This document shows, one piece after another, positions 17,636 through 25,467 of a stretch of DNA of 64,000 nucleotides. Position numbers and translations under genes: made by a program. The stretch is from NCBI GenBank assembly GCA_021323855.1, contig JAJPKE010000017.1, forward strand, positions 310,001-374,000. Reading direction: 5' to 3'. Under the pieces are notes generated by a model, which was not told the origin of the DNA, searched no databases, and saw only the letters and a list, made by a program, of their open reading frames with translations. The stretch's first letter is position 1. Each line of letters opens with the position of its first letter. The DNA is from Chloroflexota bacterium. GTDB lineage: Bacteria; Chloroflexota; Ktedonobacteria; Ktedonobacterales; JADMIN01.

Positions 17636-18262
17636 ATGGCAGCAGATCGGGTTTGTATCCTGGCCTGGCTGCGCCGGTCGGCGGAAGTGTTGCACGAGCA
17701 ACGAGACTATTTGACCACGCTCGACGCCGCGATTGGCGACGCAGACCACGGCATCAATATGGATCGCGGCTTCACCGCCGTGATGGATAAGCTCCCATCG
17801 GTGGCCGAAGCAGATATCGGCACTATCCTCAAAACCGTCGGCACGACGCTGGTCTCCACCGTTGGCGGCGCCAGTGGACCGCTCTATGGCACTGCTTTCC
17901 TCCGCGCGGGCACAGCGCTGGCGGGCCGTCAGGAACTGCAACCAGCGGATATCGTGACCGGACTGGAGGCCGCGCTCGAAGGTATCAAAGCGCGCGGTCA
18001 CGCGCAGGTGGGCGAGAAGACGATGGTGGATGCGCTTTCTCCTGCGGTAGAGGCGCTCAAAGTTGCGGTGGCCAGCGGCGAATCGCTCGAAGAGGCGCTG
18101 TATGCAGCAGGCGCCGCCGCCGAGGCGGGAATGCAGGCCACTATTCCCCTTGTGGCTACCAAAGGACGCGCCAGCTACCTGGGTGAGCGCAGCGCTGACC
18201 ATCAGGACCCTGGCGCCACGTCGGTGACGCTGCTCCTGCGCGCCGCGCTCAACGGAAAGTAG
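17636..18262 (+). CDS. dhaL: Dihydroxyacetone kinase subunit DhaL (ADP-binding phosphotransfer subunit)
   Basis: 208 aa, ATG 17636 with AAGGTGAG upstream. The metal/ADP-binding loop is LDAAIGDADHGINMDRG, with D30, D35 and D37 coordinating Mg. The ADP site is completed by VGGASGPLYGTAF and by the C-terminal RASYLGERSADHQDPGA. In PTS-type systems the tightly bound nucleotide is a cofactor that is rephosphorylated by DhaM. The gene sits 9 bases before dhaM, consistent with a stoichiometric complex of DhaK, DhaL and DhaM. Confidence 0.97.
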   Translation: MAADRVCILAWLRRSAEVLHEQRDYLTTLDAAIGDADHGINMDRGFTAVMDKLPSVAEADIGTILKTVGTTLVSTVGGASGPLYGTAFLRAGTALAGRQELQPADIVTGLEAALEGIKARGHAQVGEKTMVDALSPAVEALKVAVASGESLEEALYAAGAAAEAGMQATIPLVATKGRASYLGERSADHQDPGATSVTLLLRAALNGK

Positions 18263-18270
18263 GCTCGCGC

Positions 18271-18678
18271 ATGGCCGTGGGACTGGTAATCGTGTCACAT
18301 AGCGCACGCCTGGCCGAAGGGGTGGTGGAACTGGCCGAGCAGATGGCGCATGGCAATGTGCGCATCATCGCGGCGGGCGGCACAGACGATGGCGCGCTCG
18401 GCACCTCGCTCATGAAAGTGACACAGGCCATCTTTACCGCCGATTCCGGCGACGGCGTGGCTGTTCTGGTGGACCTGGGCAGCGCGGCGTTAGTAGCTGA
18501 GATGGCGCTGGAACAATTTGCCACCGCACGCCGCCAGCGGGTGCGCATCAGCAATGGGCCACTGGTCGAAGGGGCAGTAGTAGCAGCGGTCGAGGCGGCG
18601 GTTGGCGCATCGCTGGATGAGGTGGTCACGAGCGCAGATGCGGCAGTGGAACTGAATAAGCTCTCGAAGAGAACCTAG
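18271..18678 (+). CDS. dhaM: PTS-dependent dihydroxyacetone kinase phosphotransferase DhaM (EIIA domain only)
   Basis: 135 aa. It is a single mannose-EIIA-like domain with the phospho-accepting histidine in LVIVSHSARLAEG (His10), followed by GTDDGALGTS and DLGSAALVAEMA. E. coli DhaM carries fused HPr and EI-like domains; here these are separate genes immediately downstream. That arrangement is seen in Gram-positive bacteria. It transfers phosphate from HPr to the ADP held by DhaL. The start follows dhaL by 8 bases, without a strong ribosome binding site, suggesting translational coupling. Confidence 0.95.
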   Translation: MAVGLVIVSHSARLAEGVVELAEQMAHGNVRIIAAGGTDDGALGTSLMKVTQAIFTADSGDGVAVLVDLGSAALVAEMALEQFATARRQRVRISNGPLVEGAVVAAVEAAVGASLDEVVTSADAAVELNKLSKRT

Positions 18679-18712
18679 AGAGAACCTACATACCAGTAAG
18701 AGAGGATACGAG

Positions 18713-18988
18713 GTGGCAACGATTCAGAAAACCTTGATCCTGATGAATAAAGTCGGCTTGCATGCGCGGCCTGCCAGCCTGTTTGTGCAGACGGCGGCGC
18801 AGTTCACTTCGACAATTACTGTTACCAGCAATGGGCGGGTAGCCAACGCCAAACGCATCTTGCCGGTGCTGCAACTAGGGGCGGAGTACGGCGCGGAGCT
18901 AATGGTGGTTGCCGAGGGTGACGATGCGACGGAGGCAATAGATGCACTCACCAACCTCGTACACAGCCGCTTCGGCGAATCCGAGTGA
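18713..18988 (+). CDS. ptsH: HPr phosphocarrier protein
   Basis: 91 aa, GTG start at 18713 with AGAGGA upstream. The phosphorylated histidine is His17 in GLHARPASLFVQTA. The usual regulatory serine (Ser46 of Firmicute HPr, in a K-S-I-M context) is replaced: here the segment reads NAKRILPVLQLG. HPr-kinase control is therefore unlikely, and the protein looks dedicated to the Dha phosphorelay. It lies between dhaM and ptsI. Confidence 0.95.
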   Translation: MATIQKTLILMNKVGLHARPASLFVQTAAQFTSTITVTSNGRVANAKRILPVLQLGAEYGAELMVVAEGDDATEAIDALTNLVHSRFGESE

Positions 18989-19037
18989 GCGCTGCACGTA
19001 ACGACTGCATGAAAGAAACCACGAAAGCAGCAATCGC

Positions 19038-20909
19038 ATGAAATCTGTCAAGAAGAGCGAAAACGGCGCAGGGGCCGACAGCGATGAGCCAGGCGCGTCT
19101 ACCAGCCTCACTGGCATTGGTGTATCACCAGGCCTTGCCATCGGTCTGGCGCTGCTCTTCCGCTCGCCTGCAAGCAACGCGCCGTCGGAGAATCTGGCCC
19201 GTGTTCCTGCGAGCGCGAATAACGCCAATAGCGCGAATACGCAGATCGAGCGCGAACGGCTGCATACAGCTATCGAGGCAGCGATTGGCGCACTCCGCGA
19301 GCTGGCTGGGCAGGTTGCACATGAGATTGGAACGGCGGAGGCAGGTATCTTCGAGGCGCAGGCGTTGATGCTGGAAGACCCGACCATCACCGAACGCGCG
19401 GACCAGCTTATCGAAGAGACCAGCATAACCGCTGAAGCGGCTTTGCACGAGGCGGCGGAAGAGCAGGCGGCTTTGCTTGCTGCGCTGCCAGACCCGCTCT
19501 GGCAGGGGCGCGCGGCAGATGTTCGGGATGCTGCCGAGCGTGTCCAAGCGTATCTGCATCCGGAGTCTCGGCGCGGCGCTACGCTTGCCGAACGGCTTGC
19601 AGCAGTTACAGAGCCGGTGGTGGTAGTTGCCGATAATCTGACGCCCTCTGATACAGTGCAGATGCGGACCGAGCAGGTCGCTGCAATCATACTGGAACAC
19701 GGCAACGCGACCGCGCATGCAGCGATTCTGGCGCGCGCAATGGGTATTCCAGCGGTGATGGGCCTGGGACCTGCGCTCTTCGAACTGGTACAAGAGCATG
19801 AAACACTCGTAGTCAATGGCACCGATGGCAGCGTTCTAGTTCATCCAGACGCAGAGCAGCGCACGCAGGCTGAACACGCCATCAAGCAGCAGCGCTCCGA
19901 ACGGCAGGCGGTGCGCGCAAATATCACCGAATGGCACCTGCGTCTGGGCCAGACACGCGACAGACACCCGGTTCCGCTGCTGGCGAACGTCGGGACGGTA
20001 GCCGACGCACTGACAGCAGCAGAGATGGGCGCAGAAGGTATCGGGCTGTTGCGGACAGAGTTTCTCTTCTCGGATCGCGCAACACTACCTGATGAGCAGG
20101 AGCAAGCTGCACTCTATGAAGCTATCATCACCGCCTTTAGCGAACCTGCGCGCGGGACCTGGCGGCCTATCATTATTCGCACGCTCGATGCTGGCGCAGA
20201 CAAACCGTTACCTGCTCTGGCGTCTGTGCTGCGCGATCTGCCACCTGAAGAGAATCCCGCCCTGGGTGTGCGTGGGATTCGCCTGCAACTGCTCGCCAGC
20301 GATCTGTTGACGACACAGTTGCGTGCCATTCTGCGGGCCGTCGCTCGTACACATGCGCATGTGCGTATCATGCTGCCGATGGTTTCTTCAGTGGAGGAGG
20401 TGCGTGAGGCGCGTGCTTTGCTCCTTGCCGCCCGCACGGCGTTGGAGCAGGAAGGTGTGGCCCTCAATACGACGACGGCGCTGGGCATGATGGTGGAGAC
20501 GCCAGCAGCAACGATGGCGATAGATACGCTCGTGCGTGAGGTCTCGTTTTTGAGCATCGGCACCAACGATCTCACACAATATGTCATGGCGGCGGACCGG
20601 TTGAGTCCAGCCCTCACGCGGCTCTGCCAGCCAATCCAGCCGCCGGTGCTGCGCGCCATCGCCGCGACAGTCGCAGGGGCGCATCGCGCTGGCCGGCATG
20701 CCGGCGTCTGCGGCGAGATGGCTGGCGATCCCAGGCTTGCGCCATTGCTGGTAGGGCTGGGTGTAGATGAGTTGAGCATGACACCGGCCAGTATCCCTGC
20801 TGTAAAACAGGCGCTTGCCGCGCACACGCTGACGGAACTACGCGCCCTGGCAGAACACGCCCTGCGCGCAACGACGCTCAATGAGGTAGAACGACTCCTC
20901 GCTCTATAA
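19038..20909 (+). CDS. ptsI: Phosphoenolpyruvate-protein phosphotransferase (enzyme I)
   Basis: 623 aa, compared with about 575 usual; the extra residues are an N-terminal tail and an Asn/Ala-rich insert near residues 45-68. The phosphohistidine is His227 in GNATAHAAILARAMGIPAV. PEP-binding elements include GAEGIGLLRTEFLF and LSIGTNDLTQYVMAADR. The active-site cysteine is Cys558 in GVCGEMAGD. It takes phosphate from PEP and passes it to the HPr encoded just upstream. Since no sugar-specific EII genes are seen here, its main client appears to be DhaM. Confidence 0.96.
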   Translation: MKSVKKSENGAGADSDEPGASTSLTGIGVSPGLAIGLALLFRSPASNAPSENLARVPASANNANSANTQIERERLHTAIEAAIGALRELAGQVAHEIGTAEAGIFEAQALMLEDPTITERADQLIEETSITAEAALHEAAEEQAALLAALPDPLWQGRAADVRDAAERVQAYLHPESRRGATLAERLAAVTEPVVVVADNLTPSDTVQMRTEQVAAIILEHGNATAHAAILARAMGIPAVMGLGPALFELVQEHETLVVNGTDGSVLVHPDAEQRTQAEHAIKQQRSERQAVRANITEWHLRLGQTRDRHPVPLLANVGTVADALTAAEMGAEGIGLLRTEFLFSDRATLPDEQEQAALYEAIITAFSEPARGTWRPIIIRTLDAGADKPLPALASVLRDLPPEENPALGVRGIRLQLLASDLLTTQLRAILRAVARTHAHVRIMLPMVSSVEEVREARALLLAARTALEQEGVALNTTTALGMMVETPAATMAIDTLVREVSFLSIGTNDLTQYVMAADRLSPALTRLCQPIQPPVLRAIAATVAGAHRAGRHAGVCGEMAGDPRLAPLLVGLGVDELSMTPASIPAVKQALAAHTLTELRALAEHALRATTLNEVERLLAL

Positions 20910-20971
20910 TTTCGGCTGGTGTTGCTCTCTAGAATGCAAAACCGCTTGTTCCATAATAGAGGAGACGCAGC

Positions 20972-21445
20972 ATGTTATCAGATGCCTATGAGAGCCGCCC
21001 TATGATGACGCTCTTGAACGAATCGCAACAGCCAGCCACGCTGGCCGATCCCTGGGATGCGCCTTACTTCGGCGGGCCGATCTACCTGAGATATCAGCCA
21101 GAGCTATATGCGCAGCAGAACCATTCAGCATCGTCTGAAGGGCAGAACAAAATAGCTAGCGCCCCAGAGGCAGCAACCTTTTCACTCCTGCGTTACGACC
21201 CCTGGGATGCGCCTTATTTTGGCGGCGCTGTCTACTTCGATTATCACCAGCCGCTGACCATGCGTGATACCGAGCGTGATACCGAGCGTGATACCGAAAT
21301 AGCGCAAGTTATTGGCAACGCGCGTGTCGAAGAAGGGGTTTCCACAACCGCAACTCCGGCGGCCACCACATCCGCAGCCATTACCAGCGAGTTCGCAGGT
21401 ACAAAGCGACGCAACTGGTTCTCCTGGCTCTTTGGCTTGCGTTAA
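20972..21445 (+). CDS. Novel small protein with two DPWDAPYFGG boxes
   Basis: 157 aa with a strong ribosome binding site identical in sequence and spacing to that of dhaK (GAGGAGACGCAGC then ATG). Two copies of DPWDAPYFGGxxYxxYxxP lie at about residues 26-44 and 76-94. They are followed by a DTER repeat from a 12-bp DNA repeat and an Ala/Thr-rich linker. The protein ends in a basic aromatic tail, KRRNWFSWLFGLR, that could associate with the membrane. No signal peptide or known domain is visible. Its position 62 bases after ptsI suggests the last gene of the dha operon. Confidence 0.75.
   Translation: MLSDAYESRPMMTLLNESQQPATLADPWDAPYFGGPIYLRYQPELYAQQNHSASSEGQNKIASAPEAATFSLLRYDPWDAPYFGGAVYFDYHQPLTMRDTERDTERDTEIAQVIGNARVEEGVSTTATPAATTSAAITSEFAGTKRRNWFSWLFGLR
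21262..21297 (+). repeat. Three tandem 12-bp repeats
   Basis: The unit GCGTGATACCGA is repeated three times without change inside the gene at 20972-21445, adding four residues (R-D-T-E) per unit. It is a likely site of length variation. Confidence 0.85.
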
Positions 21446-21465
21446 CGACGAACAGATCGAATCTC

Positions 21466-21975
21466 TTATTGTTCGTTGCGCAGTTCGTCGCGGACGCGCA
21501 TCAGCAGCACGCCGAGCATGTTGCGCCCAGAGCCGTCGCCGCCGTCCGCCCAATAGCGGTCGCGGGCGGTATGCTCGACGATACGTGCGTTGCCCGTCGC
21601 CAGCAGTTGCGCGCGTAGTTCAGGATACTGGATGAACTTGGCGAGCAGCGCCTCGTGCATGATCTCGTCCTTCACCTGCTCCCAGTCGGGCCGCAATGGA
21701 CGCTGCCGCGAACGGCCCATGCGCGCGGCGACCGCTGGTGAGGAGGCATGCAGGATCGCGCCTTCGTGCGCGGTGCCGGCGAACTTCTGCGCCTGAAAAT
21801 AGTGATCAGTTGTCGGCCAGGTATGCCCGCGTATCACGACGGGATAGCGTGCGAAATTCGAGAAGAAGCCGTACTCATCGTGCGTGCCGTAAAAATAAAT
21901 TGTCCCATCGGTTTCATCCCAATTGGCATCAGCAGCAGTTATGGCTGATTCGCTCGTGTTTTCTGGCTCCGGCAT
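21466..21975 (-). CDS. NADAR (YbiA/RibX-like) family protein
   Basis: 169 aa. The core matches the family: IYFYGTHDEYGFFSNFARYP, WPTTDHYFQAQKF, a DWEQVKDEIMHEALLAKF helix, LLATGNARIVEHTARD and the C-terminal RNMLGVLLMRVRDEL. Known members are N-glycosidases acting on riboflavin-pathway intermediates or on ADP-ribosylated guanine. The role here is undetermined. The start is at ATG 21975 with GAGG 9 bases upstream. It converges with the dha-cluster tail gene, 20 bases between stops. Confidence 0.93.
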   Translation of the reverse strand: MPEPENTSESAITAADANWDETDGTIYFYGTHDEYGFFSNFARYPVVIRGHTWPTTDHYFQAQKFAGTAHEGAILHASSPAVAARMGRSRQRPLRPDWEQVKDEIMHEALLAKFIQYPELRAQLLATGNARIVEHTARDRYWADGGDGSGRNMLGVLLMRVRDELRNEQ

Positions 21976-22095
21976 TGGTCACATCCTCACGCATGCGCAT
22001 TGGCTCCAAACAGGCGTTTTAGCATGTTGGCAGTATACCATACGAAGCAGAATGGCTGGCGGAATCATGCGCCCGGTCGCGTATCAGCGCCCCGA

Positions 22096-22133
22096 CTCCC
22101 CTCTCCTATAGGAGAGGGAACGGGGGTGAGGTC
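22096..22133 (+). repeat. GC-rich palindromic repeat, copy 3
   Basis: Arms CCCTCTCC and GGAGAGGG around a TATA loop, followed by ACGGGGGTGAGG. It ends exactly where the minus-strand gene at 22134 stops, so the hairpin would form at the 3' end of that mRNA. Confidence 0.8.
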
Positions 22134-22565
22134 TCACTGCCGGAAGGCGACATGCACGTTGTGGTCAAGCAGCAGGTAGAGCAAGATGAGCACCGGCAAC
22201 GCCAGCGTCAGCAGGGTTTGCTGCACGGGCGCATGATTCATCAGGCTCATGATCCCAAACACGACGTTGATGGCTTCCAACAGCACCATACCCCAATACG
22301 CCCAGGGCTTGAGATTCCAGAGACCACGCGCCAGCAGCAGCGGCAGAATCGCCAGCGCCAGCAGGATTGCCACGGCCAGCACGGTTGACGCCTGCGTTGC
22401 CTGGCTCGCCTCCGCCATGCGCGGCGTCGTGAAGCGAATCTGCCCGGTGCGCACGGCAAAGAGGCCCAACACGATGATGACGAGATCGAGCAGGCCGGAG
22501 AGAAACAGCAAAATCGCCAGAATAGTGATCCCGAACGGACGGGAACGATGTACAGTAGACGCCAT
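22134..22565 (-). CDS. Four-helix membrane protein, unknown
   Basis: 143 aa from ATG 22565 (AGGGGG 7 bases upstream). It has a short basic N-terminus then four hydrophobic segments (about 14-35, 60-80, 87-107, 113-135). The layout resembles small uncharacterised integral membrane families whose members have an RPFGIT-like start. Function unknown. It is divergent from rsmA. Confidence 0.75.
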   Translation of the reverse strand: MASTVHRSRPFGITILAILLFLSGLLDLVIIVLGLFAVRTGQIRFTTPRMAEASQATQASTVLAVAILLALAILPLLLARGLWNLKPWAYWGMVLLEAINVVFGIMSLMNHAPVQQTLLTLALPVLILLYLLLDHNVHVAFRQ

Positions 22566-22790
22566 TGTCAACCCCCTTATGTTCGCAAACCCTGTACAGT
22601 TCAGCAGTTCATCCTATGGCGTTCAGCAAGCGCCAGTCCGTTTTCCCAATCAAGCACCTCACATGCCAATTTGCCAATCCTCCATGCGAGCTTCGTCAGC
22701 CGTTGTGATGCAGCCGTTCGTGATATGGTATTCACGATAGCTCAATAGTGAGACAACATCATTCCTAATGAGGAACAAACAAACACCGCC

Positions 22791-23924
22791 ATGACCAAAC
22801 AGCACGAACGCCGTCCAGACCACGCTGACCGCGCTCAATCCGCTCACCATACCCATCGCTCGCAACGCCAGGGGCCACCGCACCAGCCGCCACAGAAACG
22901 AAAGCGCCCGCCTGCACTGGATATCGAGGCGATTCTGGCGCACGCCAACGATCCGCAGACGGATATGCTGGCGGAGATCGAAGCGGAAATCGCGGCAGAC
23001 CAGGAGCGCGCAACCGCCGCTGCCCGCTCACACCAGGTGACAACGGCAGGCGCCAGCGCCGCGCCGGACCTGACGGATATCGGGACGTTGCGCGGCTTGC
23101 TGCGGCGGCATGGTCTGCGCCCGAACAAAGCCTTCGGGCAGCATCTGCTGGTGGACCGTGCGGCGCTGGATACCATCGTTGCGGCGGCGGACCTACGCCC
23201 CGATGAGAACGCGCTGGAGGTGGGCGCGGGTACTGGCGTGCTGACGGTGGAACTGGCGCAGCGGGCGCGGCGTGTCGTCGCCGTCGAGCTGGACCAGGCG
23301 ATTCTGCCGGTGTTGCGCGAGACGACCGCGCGTTTCCCAAACGTCGAGATCATCCCGCGCGACTTGCTGGACGTCAACCCTGCCGAGGTCTTTGGCGCGG
23401 AACCCTATAAGCTGGTGGCGAACCTGCCCTACTACATCACCGCGCTCACTATGCGGCACTTCCTGGAAAACGCCAATCCACCGCGCCTGCTGGTGGTGAT
23501 GGTGCAGAAGGAGGTGGCCGAACGTATGGCCGCTGCGCCCGGCGATATGAGCCTGCTCAGCCTCAGCGTGCAGTTCTATGGCGCGCCGCAGATCATCGCG
23601 CAGGTGCCCGCCGCCTCGTTCTTCCCCCCGCCCCAGGTGGACTCCGCCATCATCCGTGTAGACCTCTTCCCGAAGCCGCCGCTCGCTGGCAGCGAACGCG
23701 AGCAATTCTTCCGCCTGGCGCACGCAGGCTTCGCGGAGAAGCGCAAACAACTGCACAATAGCCTGGCGCGCAACTTGCATCTTCCCCAGGAAACGATTGC
23801 GCGCTGGCTTGCCACTGCCGAGATCAGCCCAATGCGCCGCGCCGAGACGCTCAGCATGGAGGAATGGCTGCGCCTGACGCGCATCACGCTGGCGGACGAC
23901 GCGCAAACGGCAGCAGATGACTGA
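22791..23924 (+). CDS. rsmA: 16S rRNA (adenine1518-N6/adenine1519-N6)-dimethyltransferase
   Basis: 377 aa against about 270 for E. coli KsgA. The conserved core begins near residue 100: RPNKAFGQHLLVD, SAM motif EVGAGTGVLTVEL, motif IV NLPYYIT and FFPPPQVDSAII. The first 95 residues are a hydrophilic His/Gln/Pro-rich extension with an acidic helix, not part of the known fold. The enzyme dimethylates two adjacent adenines near the 3' end of 16S rRNA during small-subunit maturation. The ATG at 22791 has no close ribosome binding site, so a later start is possible. It is followed by an FtsB-like gene. Confidence 0.95.
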   Translation: MTKQHERRPDHADRAQSAHHTHRSQRQGPPHQPPQKRKRPPALDIEAILAHANDPQTDMLAEIEAEIAADQERATAAARSHQVTTAGASAAPDLTDIGTLRGLLRRHGLRPNKAFGQHLLVDRAALDTIVAAADLRPDENALEVGAGTGVLTVELAQRARRVVAVELDQAILPVLRETTARFPNVEIIPRDLLDVNPAEVFGAEPYKLVANLPYYITALTMRHFLENANPPRLLVVMVQKEVAERMAAAPGDMSLLSLSVQFYGAPQIIAQVPAASFFPPPQVDSAIIRVDLFPKPPLAGSEREQFFRLAHAGFAEKRKQLHNSLARNLHLPQETIARWLATAEISPMRRAETLSMEEWLRLTRITLADDAQTAADD

Positions 23925-24003
23925 TGCTTCCTGCATGCCATCAGTTAGGAACCTGCACGCCTGCGGAGAGCCGGGCACGAGCGAGAATGACAGGTGTGCG
24001 CCT

Positions 24004-24366
24004 ATGTTTCAGGGGTTTCAGGGGTTTCAGGGGTTTCATGGAGAACGCCGCCGCATACGCCGTATAATCGGAGAGCGTGCGCCACGAGCGGCACCAATAG
24101 CAACGCGGGGGCGACGCGCGCGGCAGGCGCTGGCGACGACGCTCACGCTCTGGGTTGCCCTCTTTCTCTGCGCGGTGTTGATCGCCGCCACGATCAGCGC
24201 CAATGCCGAACACACGCAGATCGAGGCGCAGATTCAAGCCGCCAAAGCGCAGAACGCCGCCGTTCAGCGTGACATCAACACCACGCAACGGGCGCTCGAT
24301 CTCGCGCGCTCACCGGCGCAGATCGAGCGCGAGGCCAGGCAGTGGGGATATCGCCCCCACCCCTAA
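24004..24366 (+). CDS. FtsB/DivIC-like septum formation initiator
   Basis: 120 aa from ATG 24004 (AGGTG 9 bases upstream). ATG 23917, which overlaps the rsmA stop, would give 149 aa. The layout is a basic N-terminal tail with FQG repeats, one membrane helix (ATTLTLWVALFLCAVLIAA), a coiled coil (AEHTQIEAQIQAAKAQNAAV) and a terminal SPAQIEREARQWGYRPHP. The last segment is the hallmark of FtsB/DivIC/FtsL proteins, which assemble with FtsQ/DivIB at the division septum. The N-terminal tail is unusual. Confidence 0.82.
   Translation: MFQGFQGFQGFHGERRRIRRIIGERAPRAAPIATRGRRARQALATTLTLWVALFLCAVLIAATISANAEHTQIEAQIQAAKAQNAAVQRDINTTQRALDLARSPAQIEREARQWGYRPHP
24007..24041 (+). repeat. Tandem 9-bp repeat in the FtsB-like gene
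   Basis: TTTCAGGGG occurs three times in a row and then once degenerately, encoding the FQG repeats at the N-terminus when the ATG at 24004 is used. Copy number can vary in frame. Confidence 0.85.
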
Positions 24367-24411
24367 CCACTCCCCAGTCAGTGGGTGAGGTCATAGATCA
24401 GGAGAACGAAC

Positions 24412-25455
24412 GTGCAGCAGCAACGCGAAGGGTATCGGGCGCGAGTGCTGGCCGATGACGACGGGCCAGAACTGCTCGAAGCCGGTCTCTGGCGCATCCC
24501 GGTGCCACTCCCCTTCGCGCTGCGCTCCGCCAATATCTACCTGCTGGCGGATGGCCCCGATGATTGGACGCTGGTAGACGCGGGGTTCGGCCTGCCAGAT
24601 GATGAGGCGGCCCTGCGCGCCGGGCTGGCCTTCGCTGGCGTGGCGATGGAGCAGATCACCACGCTCATCCTGACGCACGCGCATCCCGACCATATCGGCC
24701 TCGCCGGACCGATTCACGCGGCCAGCGGCGCGCCCGTGTATATGCTGGCGGGCGAAGAACAACGCATGTATCAGGTCTGGGGCGAACAGGCCGAAGCGGT
24801 GGCAGATGCCCTCGCCGCAATGTACGCCGCGCATGGCATGGCGCCGGAACAGGTGACTGGGAGCCAGAAAGCCAGCGCACGCCTGCGCACCATCCTCAAA
24901 TTGCCGCCACCAGAGAGCGTCATTACGCTGGAAGATGGCGCAGAAATCCGGCTCAGCAGGCATACCTATCGGGCGATCTGGACGCCAGGCCACTCCGACC
25001 GGCATCTCTGCCTGCTGCGCGACGATCAGCTTTTCATTGCCGGCGACCATATTCTGCCGGGCATCACGCCGAATATCGGTCTCTATCCCAACGCCCGGCC
25101 CGATCCGCTGCGCGATTATTTCTGGGGGCTGGCGCGTGTCCACGATCTGCCTGCGCGGCTGACGCTGCCGGGGCACCGGCGTCCTTTTGTGGCGCTGGCC
25201 GAACGGGTGGACGAACTGCGCACGCACCACGAGGAACGCGGCGACCAGATACATGCGCTGCTCGTGGCCGCCGCACCCGCCGGACTGAGTGCGCTCAACG
25301 TGGCGCAGGCGCTCTTTGGCGAACGTCTGCGCAGCAACGACGACCTGCGTTTCGCGCTGGCGGAGTCGCTGGCGCACCTCGAATATTTGCGCACAGAGGG
25401 ACGCGCCCTCCGCCACGAGCGCGACGATGGGCGCATCACCTACACCGTTGCGTGA
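24412..25455 (+). CDS. Metallo-beta-lactamase-fold hydrolase
   Basis: 347 aa, GTG start at 24412 with GGAGAA upstream. The metal-binding motif is THAHPDHIGLAG (HxHxDH). A third histidine is in TPGHSDRHLCLL, the bridging Asp in FIAGDHILPGI and a last His in LPGHRRPF. The C-terminal about 90 residues are helical with a winged-helix appearance, as in LACTB2-like members. Family members hydrolyse thioesters, nucleic acids or other substrates; the substrate here cannot be assigned. It is followed by the rlmA-like gene 12 bases later, suggesting cotranscription. Confidence 0.9.
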   Translation: MQQQREGYRARVLADDDGPELLEAGLWRIPVPLPFALRSANIYLLADGPDDWTLVDAGFGLPDDEAALRAGLAFAGVAMEQITTLILTHAHPDHIGLAGPIHAASGAPVYMLAGEEQRMYQVWGEQAEAVADALAAMYAAHGMAPEQVTGSQKASARLRTILKLPPPESVITLEDGAEIRLSRHTYRAIWTPGHSDRHLCLLRDDQLFIAGDHILPGITPNIGLYPNARPDPLRDYFWGLARVHDLPARLTLPGHRRPFVALAERVDELRTHHEERGDQIHALLVAAAPAGLSALNVAQALFGERLRSNDDLRFALAESLAHLEYLRTEGRALRHERDDGRITYTVA

Positions 25456-25467
25456 AAGTTACCTTCT

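Noticed and set aside
17327..18307. 326-codon minus-strand frame across dhaK and dhaL
   Set aside because: Shadow of two certain genes; runs through the palindromic repeat and encodes no recognisable motif.
18899..19822. 307-codon minus-strand frame within ptsI
   Set aside because: Ser/Ala/Arg-rich antisense shadow produced by high third-position GC of ptsI.
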